Assembly: GCA_016209665.1 (NCBI GenBank)
Contig: JACQVT010000240.1
Span: 1 to 14,930 of the forward strand
Origin: Planctomycetota bacterium
GTDB lineage: Bacteria > Planctomycetota > Phycisphaerae > UBA1845 > PWPN01
DNA: 14,930 nt
Direction of reading: 5' to 3'
The notes under the pieces are model-generated. The model ran no database searches. It was not told the origin of the DNA and saw nothing but the letters and a program-made list of their open reading frames with translations. A program made the translations under genes and the position numbers. Position 1 is the first letter of the stretch. Every line of letters begins with the position of its first letter. This document shows positions 1 through 6,360 of this stretch, piece after piece.

Positions 1-358
1 AGGCCTCGTTCAGCGTCCGGGCGTACCGGGCCTGGTTCAGCGTGTTGATGTGCCGGCGGATCAGCGTCCGCAGCGTGGTGGCCAGGTCGTCCACCTGTTC
101 GCCGTGGCCGCTGACGTCCGCGACCACGAACCGGCTGATCCGCCCCGAGCCGCACATCGAGACGTAGTGGATGTCGCCGCCCGTGCGATGGCCGGGTTGA
201 GGCTGGCTGCATACGAAGGCGTCCAGGCCCGGCACCGAAATGGCGCTGTCCTGGGCTCCGTTGCCGCCCCAGATTTCCATGCAGTGCAGCTTGACGGTAG
301 GTGGAGCCGCCGGGGCGGCTACGCCCGCCGAGGCGGGAGATTCAACAACGATGGGCAT
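1..358 (-). CDS. SpoIIE/PP2C-type serine phosphatase, N-terminal part (cut by window edge)
   Basis: Seen: reading leftwards from an ATG at 358, 119 residues are open to the window edge. They contain HRTGGDIHYVS (about residues 57-67) and VVADVSGHGEQ (78-88). These are the two N-terminal metal-binding motifs of SpoIIE-type PP2C phosphatases, with Asp62 and Asp81 as the expected Mn/Mg ligands. A GGAGG sequence (368-364) lies 5 nt before the ATG and fixes the start. Known: such phosphatases remove phosphate from Ser/Thr of anti-sigma-factor antagonists or similar regulators. There is no sensor domain before the catalytic motifs, so any input must come from a partner or from the missing C-terminal part. 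It diverges from the isomerase-like gene at 465 with 106 bp between. The family call is strong; the target is unknown. Confidence 0.85.
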   Translation of the reverse strand, partial: MPIVVESPASAGVAAPAAPPTVKLHCMEIWGGNGAQDSAISVPGLDAFVCSQPQPGHRTGGDIHYVSMCGSGRISRFVVADVSGHGEQVDDLATTLRTLIRRHINTLNQARYARTLNEA

Positions 359-401
359 AACGACCTCCGGCCAATCGGCCCAAACGGATTGCGGTCGGCT
401 G

Positions 402-430
402 ATTATAGGAATAACATGGCGGCACGTCAG
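402..430 (-). promoter_or_regulatory. Sigma70-like promoter for the phosphatase
   Basis: On the minus strand, CTGACG (430-425) is followed after 17 nt by a perfect TATAAT (407-402). Transcription would begin near 395 and give a leader of about 37 nt with GGAGG before the phosphatase ATG. The same 106-bp gap must also hold the plus-strand promoter of the isomerase-like gene. A weak candidate is TTGCGG (389-394) with TAACAT (412-417). Confidence 0.55.
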
Positions 431-464
431 GGTATTCCATCTTTTTTCCGGGAGGGCCCGTCCG

Positions 465-1289
465 ATGGTCAAGATCCAGATCGGCATCAACATGGAGTTC
501 GTCCGCCACCACGACTTGCCGTTCGCGGCCGGCGTCGAGAAGGCCGCCGCCATGGGCTACGAGTTCATCGAGCCGATGGTTCACTGGGGCCGCGAGCTGA
601 TGAGCGAGGCCGGCTATTTCCACACCATCTCGATGTTCGACGACCCCCGCGAGACCCGCGACATCTGCGAGAAGTACAAGGTCCGCTGCTCGGGGGTCAG
701 CGCCCACACCCCGCTGGGCCGGCCCGACGTCAGCGTCAACTACCTGCGGTCGGCCATCCTGTGGGCAGCCGAAGCGGGCGCCCCGGTTGTGAACACCGAC
801 GAGGGTCCCAAGGCGCCGTTCACCAGCGCCGAGGACGACCACGTCCTGATGCGCTACACGCTGACCCACGCCACCCGGGCCGCCGAACGCCGCAACATCC
901 TGATCGGCCTCGAGCAGCACCAGCAGTACAGCAAGTCGCCGGCCGGCCTCGACCGGATCTTCAACCTGGTCAAGTCGTCCTCCCTGGGGATCAACTTCGA
1001 CACCGGCAACGCCTACTTGGCCGGCGAGGACCCCTACAGGTGGATGGCCGCCTGCCGCGACCGCATCGTGCACGTCCACGCCAAGGACATCACCGTCGAG
1101 CACAGCCAGGCCGAACGCGGCAAGGTCACCGGCACGCCGGTCGGCTGCGCCTGCGGCGCCGGCGTGATCGACTGGAAGGAGGTCATCAACATCCTCAAGC
1201 CGGTGAACCGCACCATCTGCCTGAGCGTCGAGTGCGGTACCATCGACCAGGCCGCCGCCAGCCTGAGCCACTTGAAGTCGCTGCTGTAA
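465..1289 (+). CDS. Sugar phosphate isomerase/epimerase-like protein (xylose isomerase-like TIM barrel)
   Basis: A 274-residue protein of the AP endonuclease 2/xylose isomerase-like TIM-barrel family, which includes many cytoplasmic sugar and cyclitol isomerases and epimerases. The expected divalent-metal ligands lie at the ends of barrel strands: Glu150 (ILIGLEQH), Asp179 (LGINFDTGN), His205 (VHVHAKD) and Glu256 (LSVECG). The ATG at 465 is preferred over the frame-open GTG/ATG codons further upstream, because GGGAGG (450-455) stands just upstream and the homologous barrel starts at MVKIQIGINMEF. There is no signal peptide, so it should be cytoplasmic. The reading frame ends 75 bp before the secreted DUF4159 protein on the same strand, so co-transcription is possible. 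The substrate cannot be read from the sequence. Family membership is firm, while the exact reaction (for example hydroxypyruvate, tagaturonate or inositol-type isomerisation) is open. Confidence 0.85.
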   Translation: MVKIQIGINMEFVRHHDLPFAAGVEKAAAMGYEFIEPMVHWGRELMSEAGYFHTISMFDDPRETRDICEKYKVRCSGVSAHTPLGRPDVSVNYLRSAILWAAEAGAPVVNTDEGPKAPFTSAEDDHVLMRYTLTHATRAAERRNILIGLEQHQQYSKSPAGLDRIFNLVKSSSLGINFDTGNAYLAGEDPYRWMAACRDRIVHVHAKDITVEHSQAERGKVTGTPVGCACGAGVIDWKEVINILKPVNRTICLSVECGTIDQAAASLSHLKSLL

Positions 1290-1292
1290 TTC

Positions 1293-1322
1293 TTGGGGGG
1301 TCGCTCGGGTCCGCGGTAGAAT
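1293..1322 (+). promoter_or_regulatory. Weak promoter candidate before the DUF4159 gene
   Basis: TTGGGG (1293-1298) and TAGAAT (1317-1322) are separated by 18 nt in the short gap after the isomerase-like gene. The -10 element is good and the -35 poor. The gene may instead be read through from upstream. Confidence 0.3.
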
Positions 1323-1364
1323 AAGGGTGTCGTCCCTACGACGCTGCACCCCGGACGCACCGCC

Positions 1365-3584
1365 ATGCGGAGCCTGCCCGCCGTTGGTCTGTCGTTGCTG
1401 CTGAGCGCGCCGGCGTTGGCCCAGGACGTGACGGGCGAGCAGGTGCGGGCCGCCATCGAGAAGGGCCGGCGGTACCTGCTCCACATGCAGGGTGCCAACG
1501 GCCGGTGGAGCGACTACGCGATGCCCGGCGGGACGACCGCTCTGGCCACGCTCGCCCTGCTCAACGCCGGCGTGCCTCCCGACGATCCCCCCATGCAGCG
1601 AGCCCTCGGAGCCGTCCGCGAGATTCCCCTTCAGTACACCTACGTCGTCTCGCTCGAGATTCAGGCCCTCGTCGCCGCCAACCCCCGCAAGTATCGCGAC
1701 GAGATCGCCCGGGCCGCCGACTGGCTCACCCGAGCCCAGCAAGCCAACGGTATGTGGGGCTACGGCCTGGAGGGCGCCCGCACCGATTTCTCCAACTCGC
1801 AGTTTGCCCTGCTCGGCCTGCACGAGGCGGCCCGCGGCGGGGCCCGGGTCAACAACGTCGTCTGGACCCGGGCCCGCGTCGCCTACGTGAACTCGCAGAA
1901 TCCTGACGGCGGATGGGGATACATGCCCATGTATCCCCAGAACACCGGCAGCATGACCGCCGCCGGCGTCGCCAGCCTCTACATCTGCGGCAACAGCGTG
2001 GCCATGGCCCGGCCGCGCGGCAAGGCGTCCGACGGCAGCATCGTCTGCTGCCAGCCCTACATCGAGTACCGGCCGATCGCCCGCGGCCTCCGCTGGCTCG
2101 CTCAGCACTTCAGCGTCCGTCGGAATCCCAACAGCGGCAGCTATTACTACTACTACATGTACGGCCTGGAGCGTGTCGGCATCCTCTCCGGCCTGCGGCA
2201 CATCGGCGAGCACGACTGGTACCGCGAGGGTGCCGCCCAACTCGTCGCCCGCCAGCACGGCGACGGCAGTTGGCGCGAACTTGACGACATCGTCGATACC
2301 GCCTTCGCCCTGCTGTTCCTCGCCAAGGGCCACAAGCCGATCCTGGTCAACAAGCTCCAGTGGTCCAACGACGCCAACGCCTGGAACCTCACCCGCAACG
2401 ACCTGCCCCATCTGCTGGCGTTCATCGGCGACAAGCTGGGCGAGCCCATGAGCTGGGAGGCGGTGCCCCTCTCCGCCGATCTTGCGGTCTGGATGACCGC
2501 GCCGATTCTGTACTTCAACGGTCAGGACTTCCCCCGCTTCAAACCCGACGACGTGGAGCGCCTTCGCGAGTACATCCGCCAGGGCGGCACCATCCTCGCC
2601 TGCGCGACGTGCGACCTGCCGGGGTTCCGCAAGGGATTCGAGGACTTCGTGAAGGCCGCCTTTCCCGACGACCCGCTCATTCGCCTGGCCCCCGAGCACC
2701 CGGTCTTCAACGCGGTCTATCAGCTCGACGGCACCAAGCTCGACCTGCGCGGCCTGAGCACCGGCTGCCGCACCAGCGTCCTGTTCAGCCCCCGCGACAT
2801 CGCCTGTCTGTGGGACGCCGCCAACATCCCCAACGAGAGCGAGGAGGCCTTCCGCCTCGGCACCAACATCGCCGCCTACGCCACCGGCCTCGAGCCGCTG
2901 CCCGACAAGCTCGACGCCGTCCGCCTCGCCGAGGCCGCCGGCGATGCGCCCGCCGCCGCCGCTCCCGCCCGCGGGGCCGTCCACCTGGCCCAGATCATGC
3001 ACAACGGCGACTGGCGGCCCAACCCCAAGTCGATCCCCCGCCTCGCCGACTATCTCCACCGGCAGTTGGCCGTCGACGTGGTGCCCAGCGCTGAGCCGCT
3101 CGCCCTCACCGACGCCAAGCTCGCCCAACACCCGATTCTCTACATGGCTGGCCACTACTCGTTCGGCTTGAAGCCTGATGAGATCGACGCTCTCCGCCGG
3201 CACCTCGAGCGCGGCGGCTTTCTCCTCGCCAACGCCTGCTGCGGACGCCAGGCGTTCGACACGTCATTCCGCGAGCTGGCCCAGCGGTTGTTCCCCGATG
3301 ATCCGCTCGAAAAGCTGCCCGCCGCCCACCCGATCATCGCCGGTGAGCCCGGCGTACCCCTGCCTGTCATCCAGTACCGCCAAGCCCTGCGTGTCGAGCA
3401 GCCGAACCTGAACGCCGTCCAGCTCGAAGGCATCACGCTCGACGATCGCCTCGTCGTCGTCTACAGCCGCTACAGCCTCGATTGCGGCCTGGACGGCCAC
3501 AAATGCTTCGCCTGCCGCGGCATCGAACACGACGACGCCCTGCGCCTGGCCGGCAACGTCATCCTCTACGCCCTCTCGTACTGA
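1365..3584 (+). CDS. Secreted alpha-alpha barrel (prenyltransferase-like repeat) protein with two DUF4159 domains
   Basis: A 739-residue protein. Residues 1-19 form a Sec signal peptide with a cut expected after ALA (17-19). Residues about 25-325 carry repeats of the squalene-hopene cyclase/prenyltransferase alpha-alpha barrel type: QGANGRW (42-48), QQANGMWGYG (125-134), SQNPDGGWGYM (177-187) and RQHGDGSW (296-303). Two DUF4159 domains follow (about 345-510 and 538-739). They align with each other: PILYFNGQDF (380-389) with PILYMAGHYSF (590-600), REYIRQGGTILA (401-412) with RRHLERGGFLLA (611-622), and FPDDPLIRLAPEHPVF with FPDDPLEKLPAAHPII. DUF4159 has a glutamine-amidotransferase-like fold and no settled function. 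No DXDD or DXDDTA cyclase acid motif is visible, so cyclase activity is unlikely. This architecture is common in planctomycetes. Location is probably periplasmic. No good Shine-Dalgarno sequence precedes the ATG; the signal peptide decides the start. Confidence 0.85.
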   Translation: MRSLPAVGLSLLLSAPALAQDVTGEQVRAAIEKGRRYLLHMQGANGRWSDYAMPGGTTALATLALLNAGVPPDDPPMQRALGAVREIPLQYTYVVSLEIQALVAANPRKYRDEIARAADWLTRAQQANGMWGYGLEGARTDFSNSQFALLGLHEAARGGARVNNVVWTRARVAYVNSQNPDGGWGYMPMYPQNTGSMTAAGVASLYICGNSVAMARPRGKASDGSIVCCQPYIEYRPIARGLRWLAQHFSVRRNPNSGSYYYYYMYGLERVGILSGLRHIGEHDWYREGAAQLVARQHGDGSWRELDDIVDTAFALLFLAKGHKPILVNKLQWSNDANAWNLTRNDLPHLLAFIGDKLGEPMSWEAVPLSADLAVWMTAPILYFNGQDFPRFKPDDVERLREYIRQGGTILACATCDLPGFRKGFEDFVKAAFPDDPLIRLAPEHPVFNAVYQLDGTKLDLRGLSTGCRTSVLFSPRDIACLWDAANIPNESEEAFRLGTNIAAYATGLEPLPDKLDAVRLAEAAGDAPAAAAPARGAVHLAQIMHNGDWRPNPKSIPRLADYLHRQLAVDVVPSAEPLALTDAKLAQHPILYMAGHYSFGLKPDEIDALRRHLERGGFLLANACCGRQAFDTSFRELAQRLFPDDPLEKLPAAHPIIAGEPGVPLPVIQYRQALRVEQPNLNAVQLEGITLDDRLVVVYSRYSLDCGLDGHKCFACRGIEHDDALRLAGNVILYALSY

Positions 3585-3590
3585 CCGGGG

Positions 3591-3610
3591 GGCGGGCATC
3601 CCTGCCCGCC
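3591..3610. repeat. GC-rich perfect hairpin just after the DUF4159 gene
   Basis: GGCGGGCA and TGCCCGCC form an 8-bp perfect stem around a TCCC loop, 6 bp after the stop codon. There is no T run after it, so a factor-independent terminator is not clear. The arm-TCC(C)-arm layout matches other hairpins in this window (4730-4749 and 14809-14831), which suggests a dispersed palindromic repeat that may serve as a transcript end. Confidence 0.6.
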
Positions 3611-3648
3611 TCAAACCCTCCGCGCACTGCGGTATCGACCGGCCTGGA

Positions 3649-3704
3649 CCCCATTGGGGCCTCTCGCCGGTGGTTGGAAAGCCCCAATGGGGGCTCCAGC
3701 CCCC
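3649..3704. repeat. Inverted repeat plus adjoining hairpin in the DUF4159/PEP-CTERM gap
   Basis: CCCCATTGGGGC (3649-3660) and GCCCCAATGGGG (3681-3692) are perfect 12-bp inverted copies 20 bp apart. The right arm overlaps a second hairpin, GGGGGCT (3689-3695) with AGCCCCC (3698-3704). The two structures are mutually exclusive at 3689-3692. No coding frame with family resemblance spans this stretch. Confidence 0.65.
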
Positions 3705-3734
3705 GAGCGAGGGGCGAAATTCGCGGGAAGCTTG

Positions 3735-3763
3735 TTGACGATTCAATGGTCAGATGGAATAAC
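3735..3763 (+). promoter_or_regulatory. Promoter candidate for the PEP-CTERM gene
   Basis: TTGACG (3735-3740), a 17-nt spacer, then AATAAC (3758-3763) in a locally AT-richer patch. Transcription would start near 3770 and give a leader of about 110 nt before the ATG at 3879. The rest of the leader shows no clear element. Confidence 0.45.
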
Positions 3764-3878
3764 AATATGAGCGTCCCTATCTGCGTCGTCAGTGCGGTGA
3801 TCGCCGGCGCCCGGAGTGCATGGTCGAGCCGGACGTGTCCCGTCGTGTGCCCGTGCCGCTGACAACAGGAGCCACGCC

Positions 3879-4448
3879 ATGAAGCACAACCTGCCCGCCA
3901 TCGTCCTTGTCGTCTGTGCCTCTGCCACCTCCGCCGCGGCCACCGTACCCGCGGGATTCATGTCTGCCGTCGACCCGATCGTGCTGGCCCCCGGCACCGC
4001 CGTCGAGGTGGCCATCCTGGCCGCATCCAGCGGATCGGCCTACGGCATGTCCCTGTACCTCGAGACCTCGGCACCATTTGGGATTGCCGATCTCGTCCCC
4101 GGCGACATCTGGCCCTCTCCGCCGATCATCATCCCGCCGCCCGACCCGCCCCTGCCGCCGCAGTTCGGCGTCCTGTTCGCGACCACGCTCGCCGGGCCGA
4201 TCGACATCCCGACCGGCACCGTTCTGGCCAAGGTGACGATCTTCGCTCCCATCGACATGCCCATCGGTGCCACGGGCTGGATCACCACCGACAGCCCCAC
4301 CCTCGGTGTTCCCTCGGACTTCATCGACCCCGCGCCCATCCAGGACACGGCAACGATCGTCGTGATCCCCGAGCCGTTGTCCGGCGTGCTGCTGGCAGCC
4401 GTCGGCATCCTGCTCGTCCAGCGGCGGCGCAGGTACGTCGATCCATAG
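3879..4448 (+). CDS. PEP-CTERM sorted surface protein
   Basis: A 189-residue exported protein. The signal peptide is MKHNLPAIVLVVCASATSAAA with cleavage near residues 21-22. The C-terminus is a textbook PEP-CTERM signal: VIPEP (162-166), a hydrophobic stretch LSGVLLAAVGILLVQ (167-181) and the basic cluster RRRR (182-185). Known: this tail is recognised and cut by exosortase, usually with export of an extracellular polysaccharide. The body (about 28-160) is beta-rich, resembles cohesin-type domains only loosely (VDPIVLAPGTAVEVAILA), and has a proline-rich loop PPIIIPPPDPPLPP at 81-94. AGGAG (3867-3871) sits 7 nt before the ATG and, with the signal peptide, rules out the upstream in-frame ATG at 3816. 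No exosortase gene lies in the window. The biochemical role is unknown. Confidence 0.85.
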   Translation: MKHNLPAIVLVVCASATSAAATVPAGFMSAVDPIVLAPGTAVEVAILAASSGSAYGMSLYLETSAPFGIADLVPGDIWPSPPIIIPPPDPPLPPQFGVLFATTLAGPIDIPTGTVLAKVTIFAPIDMPIGATGWITTDSPTLGVPSDFIDPAPIQDTATIVVIPEPLSGVLLAAVGILLVQRRRRYVDP

Positions 4449-4497
4449 GTCACCGTTGCGACCCAACCTCCGCGCAGGATGTTCACCGACGGTGGTG

Positions 4498-4524
4498 GCG
4501 AAGAAGGGGCTTGCCTTCGTTCGC
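4498..4524 (+). terminator. Hairpin after the PEP-CTERM gene, possible transcript end
   Basis: GCGAA-GAAGG (4498-4507), loop GGCTTG, then CCTTC-G-TTCGC (4514-4524) makes a 10-bp stem with one bulged G, 49 bp after the stop. It is not followed by a T run, so the terminator call is tentative. Confidence 0.35.
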
Positions 4525-4540
4525 GGAGAGACGTGAAGGT

Positions 4541-4626
4541 CCGCCCTGAAAGGGCGAAGGTCAATAGCCGGCGGCGTCAGCCGCCGGAACGCGCGCCCAA
4601 CAGCGTCTGGAGCCCTGTAAGGGCGG
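4541..4626 (+). repeat. Hairpin module, copy 1
   Basis: Three hairpins in order: CGCCCT-GAA-AGGGCG (4542-4556), CCGGCGGC-GTCA-GCCGCCGG (4568-4587) and GCCCT-GTA-AGGGC (4612-4624). The first two are joined by GAAGGTCAATAG. The same order, joiner and outer hairpin sequences recur in inverted orientation at 4691-4777. This is a structured intergenic repeat unit of about 85 bp; no protein is encoded. Confidence 0.65.
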
Positions 4627-4690
4627 CACAAACACCCCGCAGAAGTGCGAGCACATTCGTCATCCCGAGCGTCGGCTCCCGCGGAATCTA

Positions 4691-4777
4691 TCGCCCTTGC
4701 AGGGCTTTGCCATTGATCGTCCCCAGCGACCGTGGGCGTCCGCCCACGGCTGTTGACTTCAGCCCTTTCAGGGCTGC
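4691..4777 (-). repeat. Hairpin module, copy 2 (inverted relative to copy 1)
   Basis: Read on the minus strand: AGCCCT-GAA-AGGGCT (4775-4761), joiner GAAGTCAACAG, a 9-bp stem CCGTGGGCG/CGCCCACGG (4749-4730), then GCCCT-GCA-AGGGC (4705-4693). The first and last hairpins match copy 1 almost base for base. The middle stem differs in sequence but is again a perfect palindrome. On the plus strand the last hairpin is followed by GCTTTT, which could also act as a terminator. Confidence 0.65.
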
Positions 4778-4872
4778 TTTTCCCCACGGGTCCTGCAAGC
4801 GTGGTCATGCATCTTGAACCACCCCGTTACTGGCGAAACCCGCGGTAATCTGCTAGGTTCGTGTTATCGGGT

Positions 4873-4966
4873 GCGGCCGCGAGGCTGGATGGCCGCGCGG
4901 CAGGGCGTTTGGACTTGCGGCCTCCAACAGAGCTTCTGGGACCGGCTTACAGCCGGCCCATTGGAG
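4873..4966 (+). promoter_or_regulatory. Structured leader upstream of the PduS-like gene
   Basis: Within the 150 bp before the start codon, two stems can form. Stem A is GCGGCC (4873-4878) with GGCCGC (4891-4896). Stem B stacks CTCCAA (4922-4927) on TTGGAG (4961-4966), then TGGG (4937-4940) on CCCA (4957-4960), then CCGGCT (4942-4947) on AGCCGG (4951-4956) with a TAC loop. Stem B totals 16 bp, with a 9-nt and a 1-nt bulge on the 5' side. I do not recognise a known riboswitch; the B12-box and other cobalamin-riboswitch hallmarks are missing. It may be a cis-acting RNA or simply another palindrome. Confidence 0.4.
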
Positions 4967-5019
4967 CGGCAAGATGCTGGTCCCACACACCGCCGTGTTT
5001 GGACTCAGTACGGGTGCGG

Positions 5020-6330
5020 ATGGCGATGGCCAGGATTTCCGTCGAACAGGTCGAGGCGTGCGGCGTGGTCGGAGCGGGCGGGGCCGGGTTCCCCACCCAC
5101 GTCAAGCTCAAGGCCAGCGCCGACACCATCATCCTCAATGCCGCCGAGTGCGAGCCCCTGCTCCACAAGGACAAGGAGATGCTCCGGGCGTTCCCCGACG
5201 AGATTCTCGATGGCCTGCGGCAGGCGGGCGAGATGGTCGGGGCGACCGAAGCGGTCATCGGCGTCAAGGGCAAATACCACGACGTGATCGAGCTGCTGGC
5301 CGCGAAACTGCCGGCCGGCATGAGGATCCAGGAACTCACCGACAGCTACCCCAGCGGCGACGAGTTCATCCTGGTGTATGACGTGACCAAACGGATCATC
5401 CCGCCGGGCAAGATTCCGCTCGTCGTCGGCTGCGTGGTGATCAACGTCGAGACGGCCTACAACATCGCCCGGGGCGTGCCGGTGACCGAGAAGTTCCTGA
5501 CCGTGGCCGGCGCGGTCAACAGTCCGGCGACGGTCAAGGTGCCGGTGGGCGTCACCTTCGCCGAGACGATCGCCCTCGCGGGCGGGGCGTCGATCCGCGA
5601 TCCGGTGGCCCTCATCGGCGGCGTGATGATGGGCAAGCTGTGCACCGATCTGTCCGAGCCGGTGACCAAGACCACCGGCGGCCTGATTGTCCTGCCGCGG
5701 GACCATCGGCTGATCGAACGCTATTCGCTCGACTGGCAGGCGATCTCGCGGATCGGGGCCAGCGCCTGCGATCAGTGCAACTTCTGCACCGAGTTCTGCC
5801 CGCGCTACCTGCTCGGCCACCCGATCGAGCCGCACAAGGCCATGCGCTCGCTCGAGTTCACGATGATGGGCGAGTCGAACACCATCGGCACGCAGTTCTG
5901 CTGCGAGTGCAACCTGTGTTCGCTGATGGCCTGCCCGGAGGACCTCGATCCCAAGAACGTCTGCACGCAGAATAAGCGTCGGCTGGCTGCCGAGGGCCGC
6001 AAGTGGGAGGTCGAGGCCAACCCGGTGCGGGTCGAGCTGCACCTGGACAACCGCCGCGTGCCCATCGGGCGGCTGATCCGCAAGCTGGGGCTGTACATGT
6101 ACGAGAACAAGGGCCCGCTCGTCGAGGCGACCCGTCCGGCCAAGCGCGTCGTGTTGCCGCTCAAGCAGCACGTGGGCGCCCCGGCCGAGCCGACGGTCAG
6201 CGCGGGCGGCACGGTCAAGGCGGGCGACGTGATCGCCAAACCCGCGGGCGGCAAGCTCGGCGCGGTCATTCACGCCAGCATCGCCGGCCGCGTCACCGCC
6301 GTCGACGACGCGATAACGATCGAGTGTTGA
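5020..6330 (+). CDS. pduS: PduS-like flavin/iron-sulfur oxidoreductase (RnfC-related, microcompartment-associated)
   Basis: A 436-residue protein; enteric PduS is about 450. Layout: a glycine-rich flavin/nucleotide-binding segment VVGAGGAGFPTHVK (16-29) as in the complex I 51-kDa/RnfC fold; a SLBB-like region (about 155-205); two [4Fe-4S] motifs, CDQCNFCTEFCP (Cys250, 253, 256, 260) and CECNLCSLMACP (Cys294 or 295, 297, 300, 305); and a C-terminal barrel-sandwich domain (about 376-436) with KAGDVIAKP. Known: PduS uses NADH, FMN and two clusters to reduce cob(III)alamin inside propanediol microcompartments and binds the shell protein PduT. The gene lies 30 bp before a PduT-like gene, as in pdu operons. 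There is no N-terminal encapsulation helix. Starts at 5014 (GTG), 5020 or 5026 are all possible; the frame is open back to 4861, but that part is unlike the family. The electron acceptor here is unknown, and no B12 enzyme is nearby. Confidence 0.85.
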   Translation: MAMARISVEQVEACGVVGAGGAGFPTHVKLKASADTIILNAAECEPLLHKDKEMLRAFPDEILDGLRQAGEMVGATEAVIGVKGKYHDVIELLAAKLPAGMRIQELTDSYPSGDEFILVYDVTKRIIPPGKIPLVVGCVVINVETAYNIARGVPVTEKFLTVAGAVNSPATVKVPVGVTFAETIALAGGASIRDPVALIGGVMMGKLCTDLSEPVTKTTGGLIVLPRDHRLIERYSLDWQAISRIGASACDQCNFCTEFCPRYLLGHPIEPHKAMRSLEFTMMGESNTIGTQFCCECNLCSLMACPEDLDPKNVCTQNKRRLAAEGRKWEVEANPVRVELHLDNRRVPIGRLIRKLGLYMYENKGPLVEATRPAKRVVLPLKQHVGAPAEPTVSAGGTVKAGDVIAKPAGGKLGAVIHASIAGRVTAVDDAITIEC

Positions 6331-6360
6331 TCGCTGCTTGCTGAGAGCTGAGAGCCAACC

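Noticed and set aside
342..3203. A 953-codon open frame on the minus strand
   Set aside because: It lies opposite the isomerase-like and DUF4159 genes, its translation is low-complexity Gly/Ala/Val/Asp with no family motif, and it arises from GC-rich third positions.
4541..4777. An insertion sequence or transposase remnant
   Set aside because: The inverted modules resemble terminal repeats, but only 64 bp lie between them, with no transposase-like translation and no visible target duplication.
4861..5019. N-terminal extension of the PduS-like protein from a GTG at 4861
   Set aside because: The extra 53 residues are unlike the family, show no amphipathic encapsulation helix, and fall on the leader hairpins; the family match begins just after 5020.
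4861..5019. A cobalamin riboswitch before the PduS-like gene
   Set aside because: Tempting because PduS is B12-related, but I see no B12 box or the usual core, only simple stems.
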